Assembly: GCA_019118605.1 (NCBI GenBank)
Contig: DWYP01000011.1
Coordinates: 1 to 45,517 of the forward strand
Reading direction: 5' to 3'
Source of the DNA: Candidatus Alistipes faecavium
Lineage (GTDB): Bacteria; Bacteroidota; Bacteroidia; Bacteroidales; Rikenellaceae
Length of the DNA: 45,517 nt
Part shown: positions 26,805 to 36,130 of the stretch, one piece after another
How the letters are laid out: each line of letters starts with the position of its first letter
Numbering within the stretch: the stretch's first letter is position 1
The notes under the pieces: model-generated
Told to the model about the DNA's origin: nothing
The model's database searches: none
The model's input: only the letters and a program-made list of their open reading frames with translations
Position numbers and translations under genes: made by a program

Positions 26805-26812
26805 CAAATATA
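26805..26812 (-). promoter_or_regulatory. -7 box (TATATTTG) of the PorV-like gene
   Basis: TATATTTG on the minus strand at 26812-26805, only 6 bp before the ATG at 26798, predicting a leaderless or nearly leaderless transcript. No clear -33 element. Confidence 0.6.
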
Positions 26813-26875
26813 TAAAAAAAGATCCAACGCGCGGCATCGTACCGGAGGAATGCGCCGCGCAGACGACAAACAGGC

Positions 26876-26917
26876 AAAAAAATCGGAGCGTCCGCACACT
26901 GTTCGGCGGACGCTCCG
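26876..26917 (-). terminator. Intrinsic terminator of fabG
   Basis: On the minus strand a perfect 12-bp stem CGGAGCGTCCGC / GCGGACGCTCCG with a 10-nt loop (26917-26884) is followed by A and seven T residues (26882-26876). Confidence 0.93.
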
Positions 26918-26937
26918 GCATTTCGGCGTCGGATCGT

Positions 26938-27684
26938 TTAGCAGTTCATCGCGCCGCAGCAGTGGATGACCTGACCGCTGACATACGACGAGAGATCCGA
27001 GGCGAGGAACAGGGCGACCTTGGCCACATCCTCGGGCGTGCCGCCGCGGCGCAGGGGGATCTGCTTGTACCACTCCTCCTTGACCGAGTCGGGGAGTTTG
27101 TCGGTCATGTCGGTGATGATGAATCCCGGGGCGATGCAGTTGGCACGGATGCCGCGCGGGCCCATCTCCTTGGCGATGGACTTCGCCAGGCCGATCATTC
27201 CGGCCTTCGAAGCCGAGTAGTTGCACTGTCCGGCGTTGCCGCTGACGCCCACCACCGACGACATGTTGATGATCGAGCCGCCCTTCTGGCGCGCCATGAC
27301 CGGCGTTACGGCGTGGATGAAGTTGAAGGCCGACTTGAGGTTCACCGTGAGCACGTCGTCCCACTGGGCCTCCGACATGCGCATCATCAGTCCGTCCTTC
27401 GTGATTCCGGCGTTGTTGACCAGGATGTCGATGCGACCGAAGTCCTTCATGATCTGGTCGATGACCTGATGGGTCTCTTCGAAGTTCGCGGCGTTCGAGG
27501 CATATCCCTTGGCCTTGACGCCCAGCGCGGCGATCTCGGCCTCGGTAGCCTTGCCGTTTTCGTCGATCACCAGGTCGGTGAAGGCCACATCGGCTCCCTC
27601 CGCGGCGAATTTCAGTGCGATGGCTTTGCCGATTCCGCGGGCGGCGCCCGTCACCACGGCAACTTTTCCTTCGAGCAGTTTCAT
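26938..27684 (-). CDS. fabG: 3-oxoacyl-[acyl-carrier-protein] reductase
   Basis: 248-aa short-chain dehydrogenase that reduces 3-oxoacyl-ACP in fatty acid elongation. NADPH-binding TGAARGIG (12-19), NNAG (90-93), active-site N115, S142/S143, Y156 and K160 (YSASKAG) are all present. The C-terminal HCCGAMNC is the Bacteroidetes variant of the usual V-x-GGM ending, with three Cys in the last eight residues. It is a single-gene unit with its own promoter 43 bp upstream and a strong terminator. Other SDRs share the motifs, but the overall match is to FabG. Confidence 0.95.
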   Translation of the reverse strand: MKLLEGKVAVVTGAARGIGKAIALKFAAEGADVAFTDLVIDENGKATEAEIAALGVKAKGYASNAANFEETHQVIDQIMKDFGRIDILVNNAGITKDGLMMRMSEAQWDDVLTVNLKSAFNFIHAVTPVMARQKGGSIINMSSVVGVSGNAGQCNYSASKAGMIGLAKSIAKEMGPRGIRANCIAPGFIITDMTDKLPDSVKEEWYKQIPLRRGGTPEDVAKVALFLASDLSSYVSGQVIHCCGAMNC

Positions 27685-27727
27685 ACTTTTTTCTTATTTA
27701 GAGGTTCTATCGTCCAATTTTGCAGCA

Positions 27728-27735
27728 CAAAGATA
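27728..27735 (-). promoter_or_regulatory. -7 box (TATCTTTG) of fabG
   Basis: TATCTTTG on the minus strand at 27735-27728, 43 bp before the ATG. Confidence 0.65.
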
Positions 27736-27786
27736 GGAAAAATATTTTAAAGGTGCGGCCGATGAGCGAATTTCGGCATTTTTGCG

Positions 27787-27794
27787 TATCTTTA
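27787..27794 (+). promoter_or_regulatory. Probable -7 box (TATCTTTA) of glyA
   Basis: TATCTTTA at 27787-27794, one base off the TAnnTTTG consensus, 40 bp before the glyA ATG with an A-rich leader between. Confidence 0.5.
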
Positions 27795-27834
27795 CCGACC
27801 GGAAAAGCACATCACAAAACCCCAACGTCAGAAT

Positions 27835-29115
<1,281 letters not shown>

Positions 29116-29120
29116 CCGCC

Positions 29121-29801
29121 ATGCAGGAGATCCTCGACTTCCTCCGCCGGCTGCACGACAACAACGACCGGGAGTGGTTCGACGCACACCGCGCCGAATG
29201 GACGCGCGTGAAGGCCCGTTTCGCGGACTTCACCGCGGAGCTCATCGAGGGCATCGCGGCGTTCGACCCCTCGGTGCGGGGGCTGCGGCCCCAGGAGTGC
29301 ACCTACCGCATCGCCCGCGACACGCGCTTCTCGGCCGACAAGCGTCCCTATAAGAACTGGATCAGCGCCTTCGTCGCGCCGCACGGCAAGCAGTCGGGAT
29401 ACGCCGGCTACTACTTCCACCTCGAATCCTCGGGCGACGGACTCCTCGGCAACCACCTGCTGGCCGCCGGGGCCGTCTGCATCGAACCGGCGCTCCTGCG
29501 CTCGATCCGCGAGGAGGTGCTCGACCACGGCGGGGAGATGATGCGCGAGATCGACCGGGCCCGCGGCTTCCGGCTCGACACGACGAACCGCCTGAAGCGC
29601 CTGCCGACGGGATTCCCCGCCGACTCGCCCTACGGCGAGCTGCTCCGGCAGAAGGACTTCTGCCTCGAGAAGGCGATTTCGGAGCGGGAGGTGCTCGCCG
29701 GGGGACTCGTGGAACGCCTCGTGGAGGAGTTCCGCCGCACGCAGCCCTTCGTCGCGCGGCTCAACCGCGCAATCCGGTACGCCCGCGAGGAGATGTGCTG
29801 A
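29121..29801 (+). CDS. DUF2461-family protein
   Basis: 226-aa protein matching the DUF2461 (TIGR02453) family of unknown function. It begins MQEILDFLRRLHDNNDREWF with the family's LxxNNxREWF signature, then TYRIARDTRFSADKRPYKNW (R-D-x-RFS-x-DK-x-PYK) and GYYFHLE. No signal peptide is seen. It starts 5 bp after glyA. Family members occur widely in bacteria and some fungi without an assigned activity, so none is claimed. Confidence 0.88.
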   Translation: MQEILDFLRRLHDNNDREWFDAHRAEWTRVKARFADFTAELIEGIAAFDPSVRGLRPQECTYRIARDTRFSADKRPYKNWISAFVAPHGKQSGYAGYYFHLESSGDGLLGNHLLAAGAVCIEPALLRSIREEVLDHGGEMMREIDRARGFRLDTTNRLKRLPTGFPADSPYGELLRQKDFCLEKAISEREVLAGGLVERLVEEFRRTQPFVARLNRAIRYAREEMC

Positions 29802-29818
29802 CACCCGAACCCCGACAT

Positions 29819-29859
29819 CCGGCCGGAGGCATTCCCGCACGAACGCCCCCGGCCGGTTT
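29819..29859 (+). terminator. Possible terminator after the DUF2461 gene
   Basis: CCGGCCGG at 29819-29826 pairs with the identical self-complementary CCGGCCGG at 29849-29856, followed by only TTT. The long loop and short T-run make this uncertain. Confidence 0.45.
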
Positions 29860-29916
29860 CGGAACAGAACAACCCGAATCACGAAGAAACACCATCCATT
29901 TACCCGAAAACACACC

Positions 29917-30891
29917 ATGAAAAAGACCCTGAGCATCCTGCTGCTCGCGGCGGCCGTCACAGGCTCCGCGGCGGCCTACGGCCAGAAGAGCAGCGGCAAC
30001 CCCGTCTTCGAAGGGCGTTACGCCGACCCCGAAGGCGTCGTCTTCGGCGACACCTACTGGATCTATCCCACCTATTCGGCGCCGTACGACGAGCAGCTCT
30101 TCTTCGACGCCTTCTCGTCGAAGGACCTCGTCAAGTGGACCAAACACGAACGCATCATCGACTCTTCGCGCATCAAGTGGCTGCGGCGCGCGCTGTGGGC
30201 CCCGGCCGCCATCGAGAAGGACGGACGCTACTACCTCTTCTTCGGGGCCAACGACGTGCACGAGGGCGAGATCGGAGGCATCGGCGTCGCCGTGGCGGAC
30301 AGCCCCGCAGGGCCTTTCGAGGACTACCTCGGAGAGCCGCTCATCGGCGAGATCATCAACGGCGCGCAGCCCATCGACCAGTACGTCTTCAAGGACAAGG
30401 ACGGCACGCTCTACATGTACTACGGGGGCTGGCGCCACTGCAATGTCGCCAAGTTGCGCGACGACCTGCGCGGCTTCGTACCCTTCGACGACGGGGAGAT
30501 CTTCAAGGAGGTGACGCCCGAAGGCTACGTCGAGGGGCCGTTCATGTTCATCCGCGACGGGAAATACTATTTCATGTGGTCGGAGGGGGGCTGGACGGGC
30601 CCCGACTACCGCGTGGCCTATGCCATCGCCGACAACCCGCTGGGTCCGTTCGTCCGCAAGGGGGTGATCCTGCGCACGGACGAGAGCGTGGCAACCGGCG
30701 CCGGGCACCACTCCGTGCTCCACAACCCGCGCAGCGGCCACTACTACATCGTCTACCACCGCCATCCGCTCGGCTCCAGGGACGGCAACGACCGCGTGAC
30801 GTGCATCGACCGCATGGAGTTCGACGCGAACGGCGACATCCTTCCCGTGAAGATGACCTTCGAGGGCGTGCAGCGCGACCGGCTGAAGTAA
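29917..30891 (+). CDS. Secreted glycoside hydrolase family 43-type enzyme
   Basis: 324-aa exported five-bladed beta-propeller glycosidase of GH43 type. It has a signal peptide (MKKTLSILLLAAAVTGSAAA). The likely catalytic triad is visible: base D37 (RYADPEG), pKa-modulating D154 (QPIDQYVF) and general acid E206 (YVEGPFMF). Typical propeller repeats follow, such as GRYYLFFGAN and GKYYFMWSEG. GH43 enzymes act mainly on arabinose- or xylose-containing plant glycans, but the substrate is unknown here. There is no SusC/SusD pair or regulator beside it. I could not find a TAnnTTTG promoter in the 115 bp upstream. Confidence 0.9.
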   Translation: MKKTLSILLLAAAVTGSAAAYGQKSSGNPVFEGRYADPEGVVFGDTYWIYPTYSAPYDEQLFFDAFSSKDLVKWTKHERIIDSSRIKWLRRALWAPAAIEKDGRYYLFFGANDVHEGEIGGIGVAVADSPAGPFEDYLGEPLIGEIINGAQPIDQYVFKDKDGTLYMYYGGWRHCNVAKLRDDLRGFVPFDDGEIFKEVTPEGYVEGPFMFIRDGKYYFMWSEGGWTGPDYRVAYAIADNPLGPFVRKGVILRTDESVATGAGHHSVLHNPRSGHYYIVYHRHPLGSRDGNDRVTCIDRMEFDANGDILPVKMTFEGVQRDRLK

Positions 30892-30942
30892 CGCCACCCC
30901 AAAGGCCCCCGGCACCTCCCGGGCTCCGGGCAACAGGAGAAA

Positions 30943-30975
30943 AAGGCCCCCGGATGAAATTCATCCGGGGGCCTT
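30943..30975. terminator. Shared terminator between GH43 and inositol-phosphatase genes
   Basis: Perfect inverted repeat beginning AAGGCCCCCGGATGA (30943) and ending TCATCCGGGGGCCTT (30975), with a very short loop, between convergent genes. It has four A residues before the stem and only TT after it. Confidence 0.8.
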
Positions 30976-31009
30976 GCGTTTGGACGGGCCGTTTGCCGCG
31001 CACTGCATG

Positions 31010-31810
31010 CTACCGCACGTAGCGGAGCATCTCGCCGAGGATCGCCGCATTCCCCGCCACGACGGAGACACCCCGGTCGGGGCGCAGCGGCCGAACCTCC
31101 CCGCCGGCCTCCTCGACGATCAGCGAGGCCGCGCAGACATCCCATTCGTGCAGGGCCAGCTCCCAGAAGCCGTCCAGCATCCCGGACGCCACGCACGCGA
31201 GGTCGTAGGCCGCCGAGCCCATGCGCCGCAGATCCCGCACGTGGGGCAGGATCCGCGCGACGTTCGCGCTGTTGTTGTCCGGGTCGACATCCTTGTCGTA
31301 GGGGAACCCGGTGGCGATCACCGACTCGGCAAGCGCGGACTTGTCGCTCACGTGGAGCCGCTGCGCCGCGGCGCCCCGCACCGACAGGAAGGCCCCGCCG
31401 CCGCGCACCGCCGTGAAGAGTTCGTCGAGGTAGGGGGCGTAAACCACGCCGGCGACCGTGCGCCCGCAGTGCTGCAGGGCGATCGAGACCGCAAAGACGG
31501 GAAGTCCCTGGCTGTAGTTGGTCGTTCCGTCGAGCGGGTCGACCACCCAGCGGTAGTCGCTCTGCGCCGCACCGCGGGCACCTTCCTCCTCGCCCAGCAG
31601 GGCGTGCGAAGGGTAGCGCGCGGCGATCATGCGCGCGATGCAGGCCTCGCTTTCGCGGTCGGCGCGCGTCACCACGTCGTAGACGTTCGACTTGGTGTGC
31701 ATCTCCAGGTCGCGGCTGCGGAAGTAGGAGAGATGGATGGCCCCGGCCTGCCAGGCCATCCGCACGGCGAAGTCGAGGTATTCCCGGTAAGGGTTCTGGG
31801 ATGTTTCCAT
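31010..31810 (-). CDS. Inositol monophosphatase family protein (SuhB/CysQ-like)
   Basis: 266-aa Mg-dependent, Li-sensitive-type phosphatase. Metal-binding motifs are GEEE (73-76), DPLDGTTN (91-98, D91 and D94) and WDVCAAS near the C-terminus. The YDVVTRADRESE segment is also characteristic. Family members hydrolyse inositol phosphate, fructose bisphosphate or 3'-phosphoadenosine phosphate, and the substrate cannot be decided here. It follows the M20 peptidase gene after 10 bp on the same strand, at the end of a probable glmM operon. Confidence 0.92.
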   Translation of the reverse strand: METSQNPYREYLDFAVRMAWQAGAIHLSYFRSRDLEMHTKSNVYDVVTRADRESEACIARMIAARYPSHALLGEEEGARGAAQSDYRWVVDPLDGTTNYSQGLPVFAVSIALQHCGRTVAGVVYAPYLDELFTAVRGGGAFLSVRGAAAQRLHVSDKSALAESVIATGFPYDKDVDPDNNSANVARILPHVRDLRRMGSAAYDLACVASGMLDGFWELALHEWDVCAASLIVEEAGGEVRPLRPDRGVSVVAGNAAILGEMLRYVR

Positions 31811-31820
31811 GGAACGGGGG

Positions 31821-33188
31821 TTAACGGCTCTGTGCGAAATATTTGTAGAAGAGCGGAATGGTCGCCAGCCCGCGTTCGAACTGCTCCAGTCCGAAGCTCT
31901 CGTTGGGCGAGTGGATGGCGTCCTCGGCCAGTCCGAATCCGATCAGCAGGGACTTGATGCCCAGGATCGACTCGAAACCGCTGATGATCGGAATCGAGCC
32001 GCCCGAATAGAAGGGCAGGGGCTTGCGCCCGAAGACCTCCGCCACGGCACGCTCGGCCGCCTTGTAGGCGGGCATGTCGGTAGGCGAGACGTAGGGCATG
32101 CCTCCGTGCAGCGATTTCACGCAAACCTTCACGCTGCGCGGCGCAATGGCCTTGAAATGACGTTCGAAGAGCTTCGAGATCTTGCGGAAATCCTGATTCG
32201 GAACCAGCCGCATGGAGATCTTCGCCGACGCCTTCGAGGGGATCACCGTCTTGGTGCCCTCGCCCGTATAGCCGCCCCAGATGCCGTTCACGTCGAGCGA
32301 CGGACGCACGCCCGTGCGTTCGAGCGTCGTGTAGCCCGCCTCGCCCTCGACGTCGCCGATCTTCAGCGACTTCTTGTAGGCCGCGAGGCTGAACGGCGCA
32401 CGGTTGAAGGCCCGGCGCTCGGCGGGCGTCAGCTCGCGCACGTCGTCGTAGAAACCCGGGATCGTCACCCGGCCGTCCGCGTCGATCAGGCCCGCCACCA
32501 GGCGCGTCAGGACGTTGGCAGGATTGGCCACGGCCCCGCCGAAGAGCCCCGAGTGGAGATCCTTGTCCGGCCCCGTGACCTCGACCTCCATGTAGGCCAG
32601 GCCGCGCAGTCCGCAGGTGATCGACGGCGTCTGCATCGAGAGCATCGAGGTGTCCGAAACGAGGATGATGTCGGCCTTCAGGAGTTTGCGGTGCGTGCGG
32701 CAGAAGTCGTAGAGGCTCGCCGAGCCGATCTCCTCCTCGCCCTCGAGCATGAATTTCACGTTGCACGGCAGCGAGTCCGTGGCGCACATCGCCTCGAAGG
32801 CCTTGGCATGCATCCACAGCTGCCCCTTGTCGTCGTCGGCCCCGCGGCCCCAGATGCGGCCGTCGCGCAGTACCGGTTCGAAGGGGTCGGTGCGCCACTC
32901 CCCGCGCGGATCGACCGGCATCACGTCGTAGTGGCCGTAGACGAGCACGGTGCGGGCCTTCGGGTCGATGATCTTCTCGGCGTAGACCACCGGATTCCCC
33001 GCCGTAGGCATCACCTCGGCACGGTCGGCCCCGGCCTCGACCAGCGCTGCGGCAAGGAACTCCGCGCAGCGCTGCATGTCGGGCCGGTGCTCCGACTGGG
33101 CGCTGATCGACGGAATACGCAGCAGGTCGAACAACTCCTTGATGAAGCGATCCTTGTTCGCTTCGACATAAACCTTTACTTTATCCAT
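31821..33188 (-). CDS. M20-family dipeptidase
   Basis: 455-aa zinc-dependent dipeptidase of the M20 (CNDP/PepV-like) group. Metal-ligand motifs are GHYDV (H86, with D88), GRGADDDKGQ (bridging Asp at 118/119), EGEEEIGS (catalytic pair near E151/E152) and SDTSML. The dimerisation-domain histidine lies in DLHSG, and the last ligand is the His in AIHSPNE. No signal peptide, so it is probably cytoplasmic. It starts 3 bp after the NlpE-like gene and is followed 10 bp later by the inositol phosphatase gene. Confidence 0.95.
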   Translation of the reverse strand: MDKVKVYVEANKDRFIKELFDLLRIPSISAQSEHRPDMQRCAEFLAAALVEAGADRAEVMPTAGNPVVYAEKIIDPKARTVLVYGHYDVMPVDPRGEWRTDPFEPVLRDGRIWGRGADDDKGQLWMHAKAFEAMCATDSLPCNVKFMLEGEEEIGSASLYDFCRTHRKLLKADIILVSDTSMLSMQTPSITCGLRGLAYMEVEVTGPDKDLHSGLFGGAVANPANVLTRLVAGLIDADGRVTIPGFYDDVRELTPAERRAFNRAPFSLAAYKKSLKIGDVEGEAGYTTLERTGVRPSLDVNGIWGGYTGEGTKTVIPSKASAKISMRLVPNQDFRKISKLFERHFKAIAPRSVKVCVKSLHGGMPYVSPTDMPAYKAAERAVAEVFGRKPLPFYSGGSIPIISGFESILGIKSLLIGFGLAEDAIHSPNESFGLEQFERGLATIPLFYKYFAQSR

Positions 33189-33191
33189 TTT

Positions 33192-33629
33192 TCACTGTTC
33201 TTTCCGTAAGACATAATGATCGGCCAGCGCACCCGTGATGGGCTGCCGGTCGGCATCGAGGTGGCGCAGGAGGCGCTCCTCCACCTTGTAGTACCCGGGA
33301 TTCTCCCCGTCATCGGGCGTCAGCGTCAGCAGGTTCCCCTCGACCGCGTAGGTTCCGCGTTCGTCGAACGACGTGGCGCGCTCGAGGTACTCCATGTGCA
33401 GCAGGTAGCTGCCGTCCTCTTCCAGCGTAAGGGTGGTCTCGATGCCCGGGCAGTCGGCCGCGGGGAGCGTGCCCCGGTAGGTGCCCCGGTAATCGAGCGA
33501 GTTCGCGGCGCAGTGCATGTCGGCTGCGGCCGTCTCTTGCGGAGTGGTCTGCGTCGTTTTCCGCTGCGCGTTCCCTCCGCACGAAACAAGCACCAGTGCA
33601 GCAGCGGCCATCGACAGAATTCTGTTCAT
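33192..33629 (-). CDS. NlpE-like lipoprotein
   Basis: 145-aa lipoprotein with signal peptide and lipobox LVSC (lipidated C17), then a Thr/Gln-rich spacer. The domain begins LDYRGTYRGTLPAADCPGIE and continues TTLTLEEDGSYLLHMEY, matching the N-terminal domain of the copper-resistance and envelope-stress lipoprotein NlpE. It carries further Cys at 40 and in ADCPG. The E. coli protein signals through Cpx, but no Cpx-type system is visible here, so the function is only inferred by family. It sits between glmM (42-bp gap) and the dipeptidase gene. Confidence 0.8.
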   Translation of the reverse strand: MNRILSMAAAALVLVSCGGNAQRKTTQTTPQETAAADMHCAANSLDYRGTYRGTLPAADCPGIETTLTLEEDGSYLLHMEYLERATSFDERGTYAVEGNLLTLTPDDGENPGYYKVEERLLRHLDADRQPITGALADHYVLRKEQ

Positions 33630-33671
33630 ATTTGTCTTGCAGTTAAAAAAGTTGTGTCGTACGACGTCGGA

Positions 33672-35063
33672 TCAGATGCCGCAGATACCCTTGATCTCGG
33701 CGATGAACCGCTGGGCAAGGGCATCGGCCTCGTCCATCGACTTGGCCTCGGTGTAGACCCGGATGATCGGCTCGGTATTCGACTTGCGGAGGTGTACCCA
33801 GTTCTCCGCGAAGTCGATCTTCACGCCGTCGATATCGTTCACCTTCTCACCGGCATAACGCTCCTTCACCTCACGCAGCACTTTATCCACGTCGATGGCC
33901 GGCGTCAGCTCGATCTTGTTCTTCGAGGCGTAGTATGCCGGGTAGGTGGCGCGCAGCTGCGTCATGGTCATGCCCTTGCGGGCCAGCCACGTCAGGAAGA
34001 GCGCCGTGCCCACCAGCGCGTCGCGGCCGTAGTGCAGCCCGGGGTAGATCACTCCGCCGTTGCCCTCGCCGCCGATCACCGCGCCGACCTCCTTCATCTT
34101 CGTCGTGACGTTCACCTCACCGACCGCCGAGGCGTAATATTTGCCTCCGTGGCGCACAGTGACGTCGCGCAGCGCACGCGACGAGGAGAGGTTCGAGACC
34201 GTCGTGCCGCCGGGATTCTCCGAGAGAATGTAGTCGGCGACAGCCACCAGCGTGTACTCCTCGACGAACATCGAGCCATCCTCCGAGACGAATGCCAGGC
34301 GGTCGACGTCGGGATCGACCACGACGCCCAGGTCGGCCTTCTCGCGCACGATGACCTCCGAGATCTCCGTAAGGTGCTGCGGCAGCGGCTCGGGATTGTG
34401 GGCGAATTCGCCCGTGGGTTCACAGTTCAGCTCCACGACTTCGCAGCCCAGCTCGCGCAGCAGTTTCGGCATGACGATGCCGCCCACGGAGTTCACGGCG
34501 TCGACGACCACCTTGAAGCGGCGCCGGCGCACGGCCTCGACGTCGACAAGCGGCAGCCCCAGCACGAGGCGGATGTGTTCGTCGTTGAAGTCCTCGCGCG
34601 AGAGCACGTGGCCGATTTCGTCGATCGCGGGATAGTCGTACGCCTCCTCCTCGGACATGGCAAGCACCCGCTTGCCCTCGGCGTCGGAGAGGAACTCCCC
34701 GTCGGCGTTGAGCAGCTTCAGGGCGTTCCACTGCCGGGGGTTGTGCGACGCCGTGATGATGATGCCGCCGTCGGCCCGTTTCGTGATGACGGCCATCTCG
34801 GTGCCGGGCGTCGTGCAGAGGCCCACGTTGATGACGTCGGCGCCGCAGGCGAGCAGCGTCCCCTCGACGAGGTCGGAGACCAGCTGTCCCGAAATGCGGG
34901 CGTCGCGGCCCACGACGACGGTCAGTTTCTTGCCCGGACGGCGTTCGGAAATCAACCGCACGTAGGCGGTCGTGAACTTTACGACATCGGGAGGAGAGAG
35001 ATTTTCGCCGGCGGGACCTCCGATCGTTCCGCGGATGCCGGAAATGGACTTGATAAGTGTCAT
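33672..35063 (-). CDS. glmM: Phosphoglucosamine mutase
   Basis: 463-aa alpha-D-phosphohexomutase that converts glucosamine-6-phosphate to glucosamine-1-phosphate for UDP-GlcNAc, peptidoglycan and lipid A synthesis. It has the phosphoserine loop ITASHNP (S106), metal loop DPDVDRLAF, sugar-binding GGEGNGGVIYP and the phosphate-binding RKSNTEPIIRVY at the C-terminus. Phosphomannomutase is the alternative, since the archaeal-type GlmM and ManB are close. I found only an imperfect -7 element (AAACTTTG, 35128-35121) upstream. It probably heads a minus-strand operon with the NlpE-like, M20 and inositol phosphatase genes. Confidence 0.9.
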   Translation of the reverse strand: MTLIKSISGIRGTIGGPAGENLSPPDVVKFTTAYVRLISERRPGKKLTVVVGRDARISGQLVSDLVEGTLLACGADVINVGLCTTPGTEMAVITKRADGGIIITASHNPRQWNALKLLNADGEFLSDAEGKRVLAMSEEEAYDYPAIDEIGHVLSREDFNDEHIRLVLGLPLVDVEAVRRRRFKVVVDAVNSVGGIVMPKLLRELGCEVVELNCEPTGEFAHNPEPLPQHLTEISEVIVREKADLGVVVDPDVDRLAFVSEDGSMFVEEYTLVAVADYILSENPGGTTVSNLSSSRALRDVTVRHGGKYYASAVGEVNVTTKMKEVGAVIGGEGNGGVIYPGLHYGRDALVGTALFLTWLARKGMTMTQLRATYPAYYASKNKIELTPAIDVDKVLREVKERYAGEKVNDIDGVKIDFAENWVHLRKSNTEPIIRVYTEAKSMDEADALAQRFIAEIKGICGI

Positions 35064-35126
35064 GTTACAGGGTTTTTACAGGGATTTTTATGCTATACTT
35101 ATATAAAAGAAAAATAGCGGCAAAGT

Positions 35127-35157
35127 TTTGATATTCGAGGTAAATATATTACTTTTA
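35127..35157 (+). promoter_or_regulatory. Probable promoter of the nucleoside phosphorylase gene
   Basis: TTTG (35127-35130), a 19-bp spacer, then TACTTTTA (35150-35157), one base off the consensus. It lies 22 bp before the ATG at 35180, divergent from glmM. Confidence 0.6.
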
Positions 35158-35179
35158 TGCCAATTCTGAAAATTTAGAA

Positions 35180-36067
35180 ATGACAAATATGAGAATTATT
35201 CCCGCTTCCGAATTGATAATCAACGACGACGGTTCCGTCTTCCACCTCCACCTGCGTCCCGGGCAGATTGCCGACACCGTGATCCTGGTCGGAGACCCCG
35301 GGCGCGTGGCCCTCGTGGCCGGATTTTTCGACTCCCGGGAGTGCGAGGCCTCCAACCGAGAATTCCACGCCGTCACCGGCTCCTACAAGGGAAAACGCAT
35401 GACCGTCCTCTCGACCGGAATCGGCATCGGCAACATCGACATATGCGTCACAGAGCTCGACGCCCTGGCCAACGTGGACTTCGAAACCCGCCGGGAGAAG
35501 CCCGTCAAGCGGCAGCTCACGCTCCTGCGCCTCGGAACCTCCGGGGCCATACAGCCCGACATCCGCGTCGGGGAGTTCGTATTCTCGCGCACCTCCTGCG
35601 GGTTCGACGGCCTGCTGAGCTACTACAAGGGACGCGACGCCGTCTGCGACCTCGCGCTCGAGGAGGCGTTCGTCGCGCACACCGGATGGTACGAGAAGAT
35701 GCCCCGGCCGTACTTCGTCGACGCCGACAAGACCCTTTTCGAACACTTCCGCGACACCACGCGCGAGGGTATCACCATCGCCGCCCCGGGATTCTACGCT
35801 CCCCAGGGCCGCTGGGTGCGCCTCGAACCCCACGACCCGCACCTGAACGAGAAGATCGAGTCCTTCACGCACGAAGGACGCCGCATCACGAACTTCGAGA
35901 TGGAGGGCTCGGCACTGGCCGGACTCGCCGCCCTGATGGGCCACCGCGCCGCGACGATCTGCACGATCATCGCCCAGCGCATCGCCCTCGACGCATGCAC
36001 CGACTACAAACCCCACGTGCGCCGGATGATCGCCATGGCCCTCGACAAGCTCGCGGCGCTCGAGTAA
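35180..36067 (+). CDS. Nucleoside phosphorylase (uridine phosphorylase-like)
   Basis: 295-aa PNP/UDP-family phosphorylase that splits nucleosides with phosphate for base salvage. It has the phosphate-binding ILVGDPGRV (36-44), STGIGIGN (78-85), the LLRLGTSGAIQPD core and the ribose-binding NFEMEGSAL. The start ATG 35180 could also be internal ATG 35189 (MRIIPASEL). It precedes dnaN by 63 bp with an A-rich gap and no clear promoter between them, so dnaN may be read from the same message. Substrate (uridine versus purine nucleosides) is uncertain. Confidence 0.9.
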   Translation: MTNMRIIPASELIINDDGSVFHLHLRPGQIADTVILVGDPGRVALVAGFFDSRECEASNREFHAVTGSYKGKRMTVLSTGIGIGNIDICVTELDALANVDFETRREKPVKRQLTLLRLGTSGAIQPDIRVGEFVFSRTSCGFDGLLSYYKGRDAVCDLALEEAFVAHTGWYEKMPRPYFVDADKTLFEHFRDTTREGITIAAPGFYAPQGRWVRLEPHDPHLNEKIESFTHEGRRITNFEMEGSALAGLAALMGHRAATICTIIAQRIALDACTDYKPHVRRMIAMALDKLAALE

Positions 36068-36130
36068 CGCCCCGCAACCGTAAACAAGAACCATAATTAC
36101 AAACCATTTAGGCACAAACCGCATAACATC

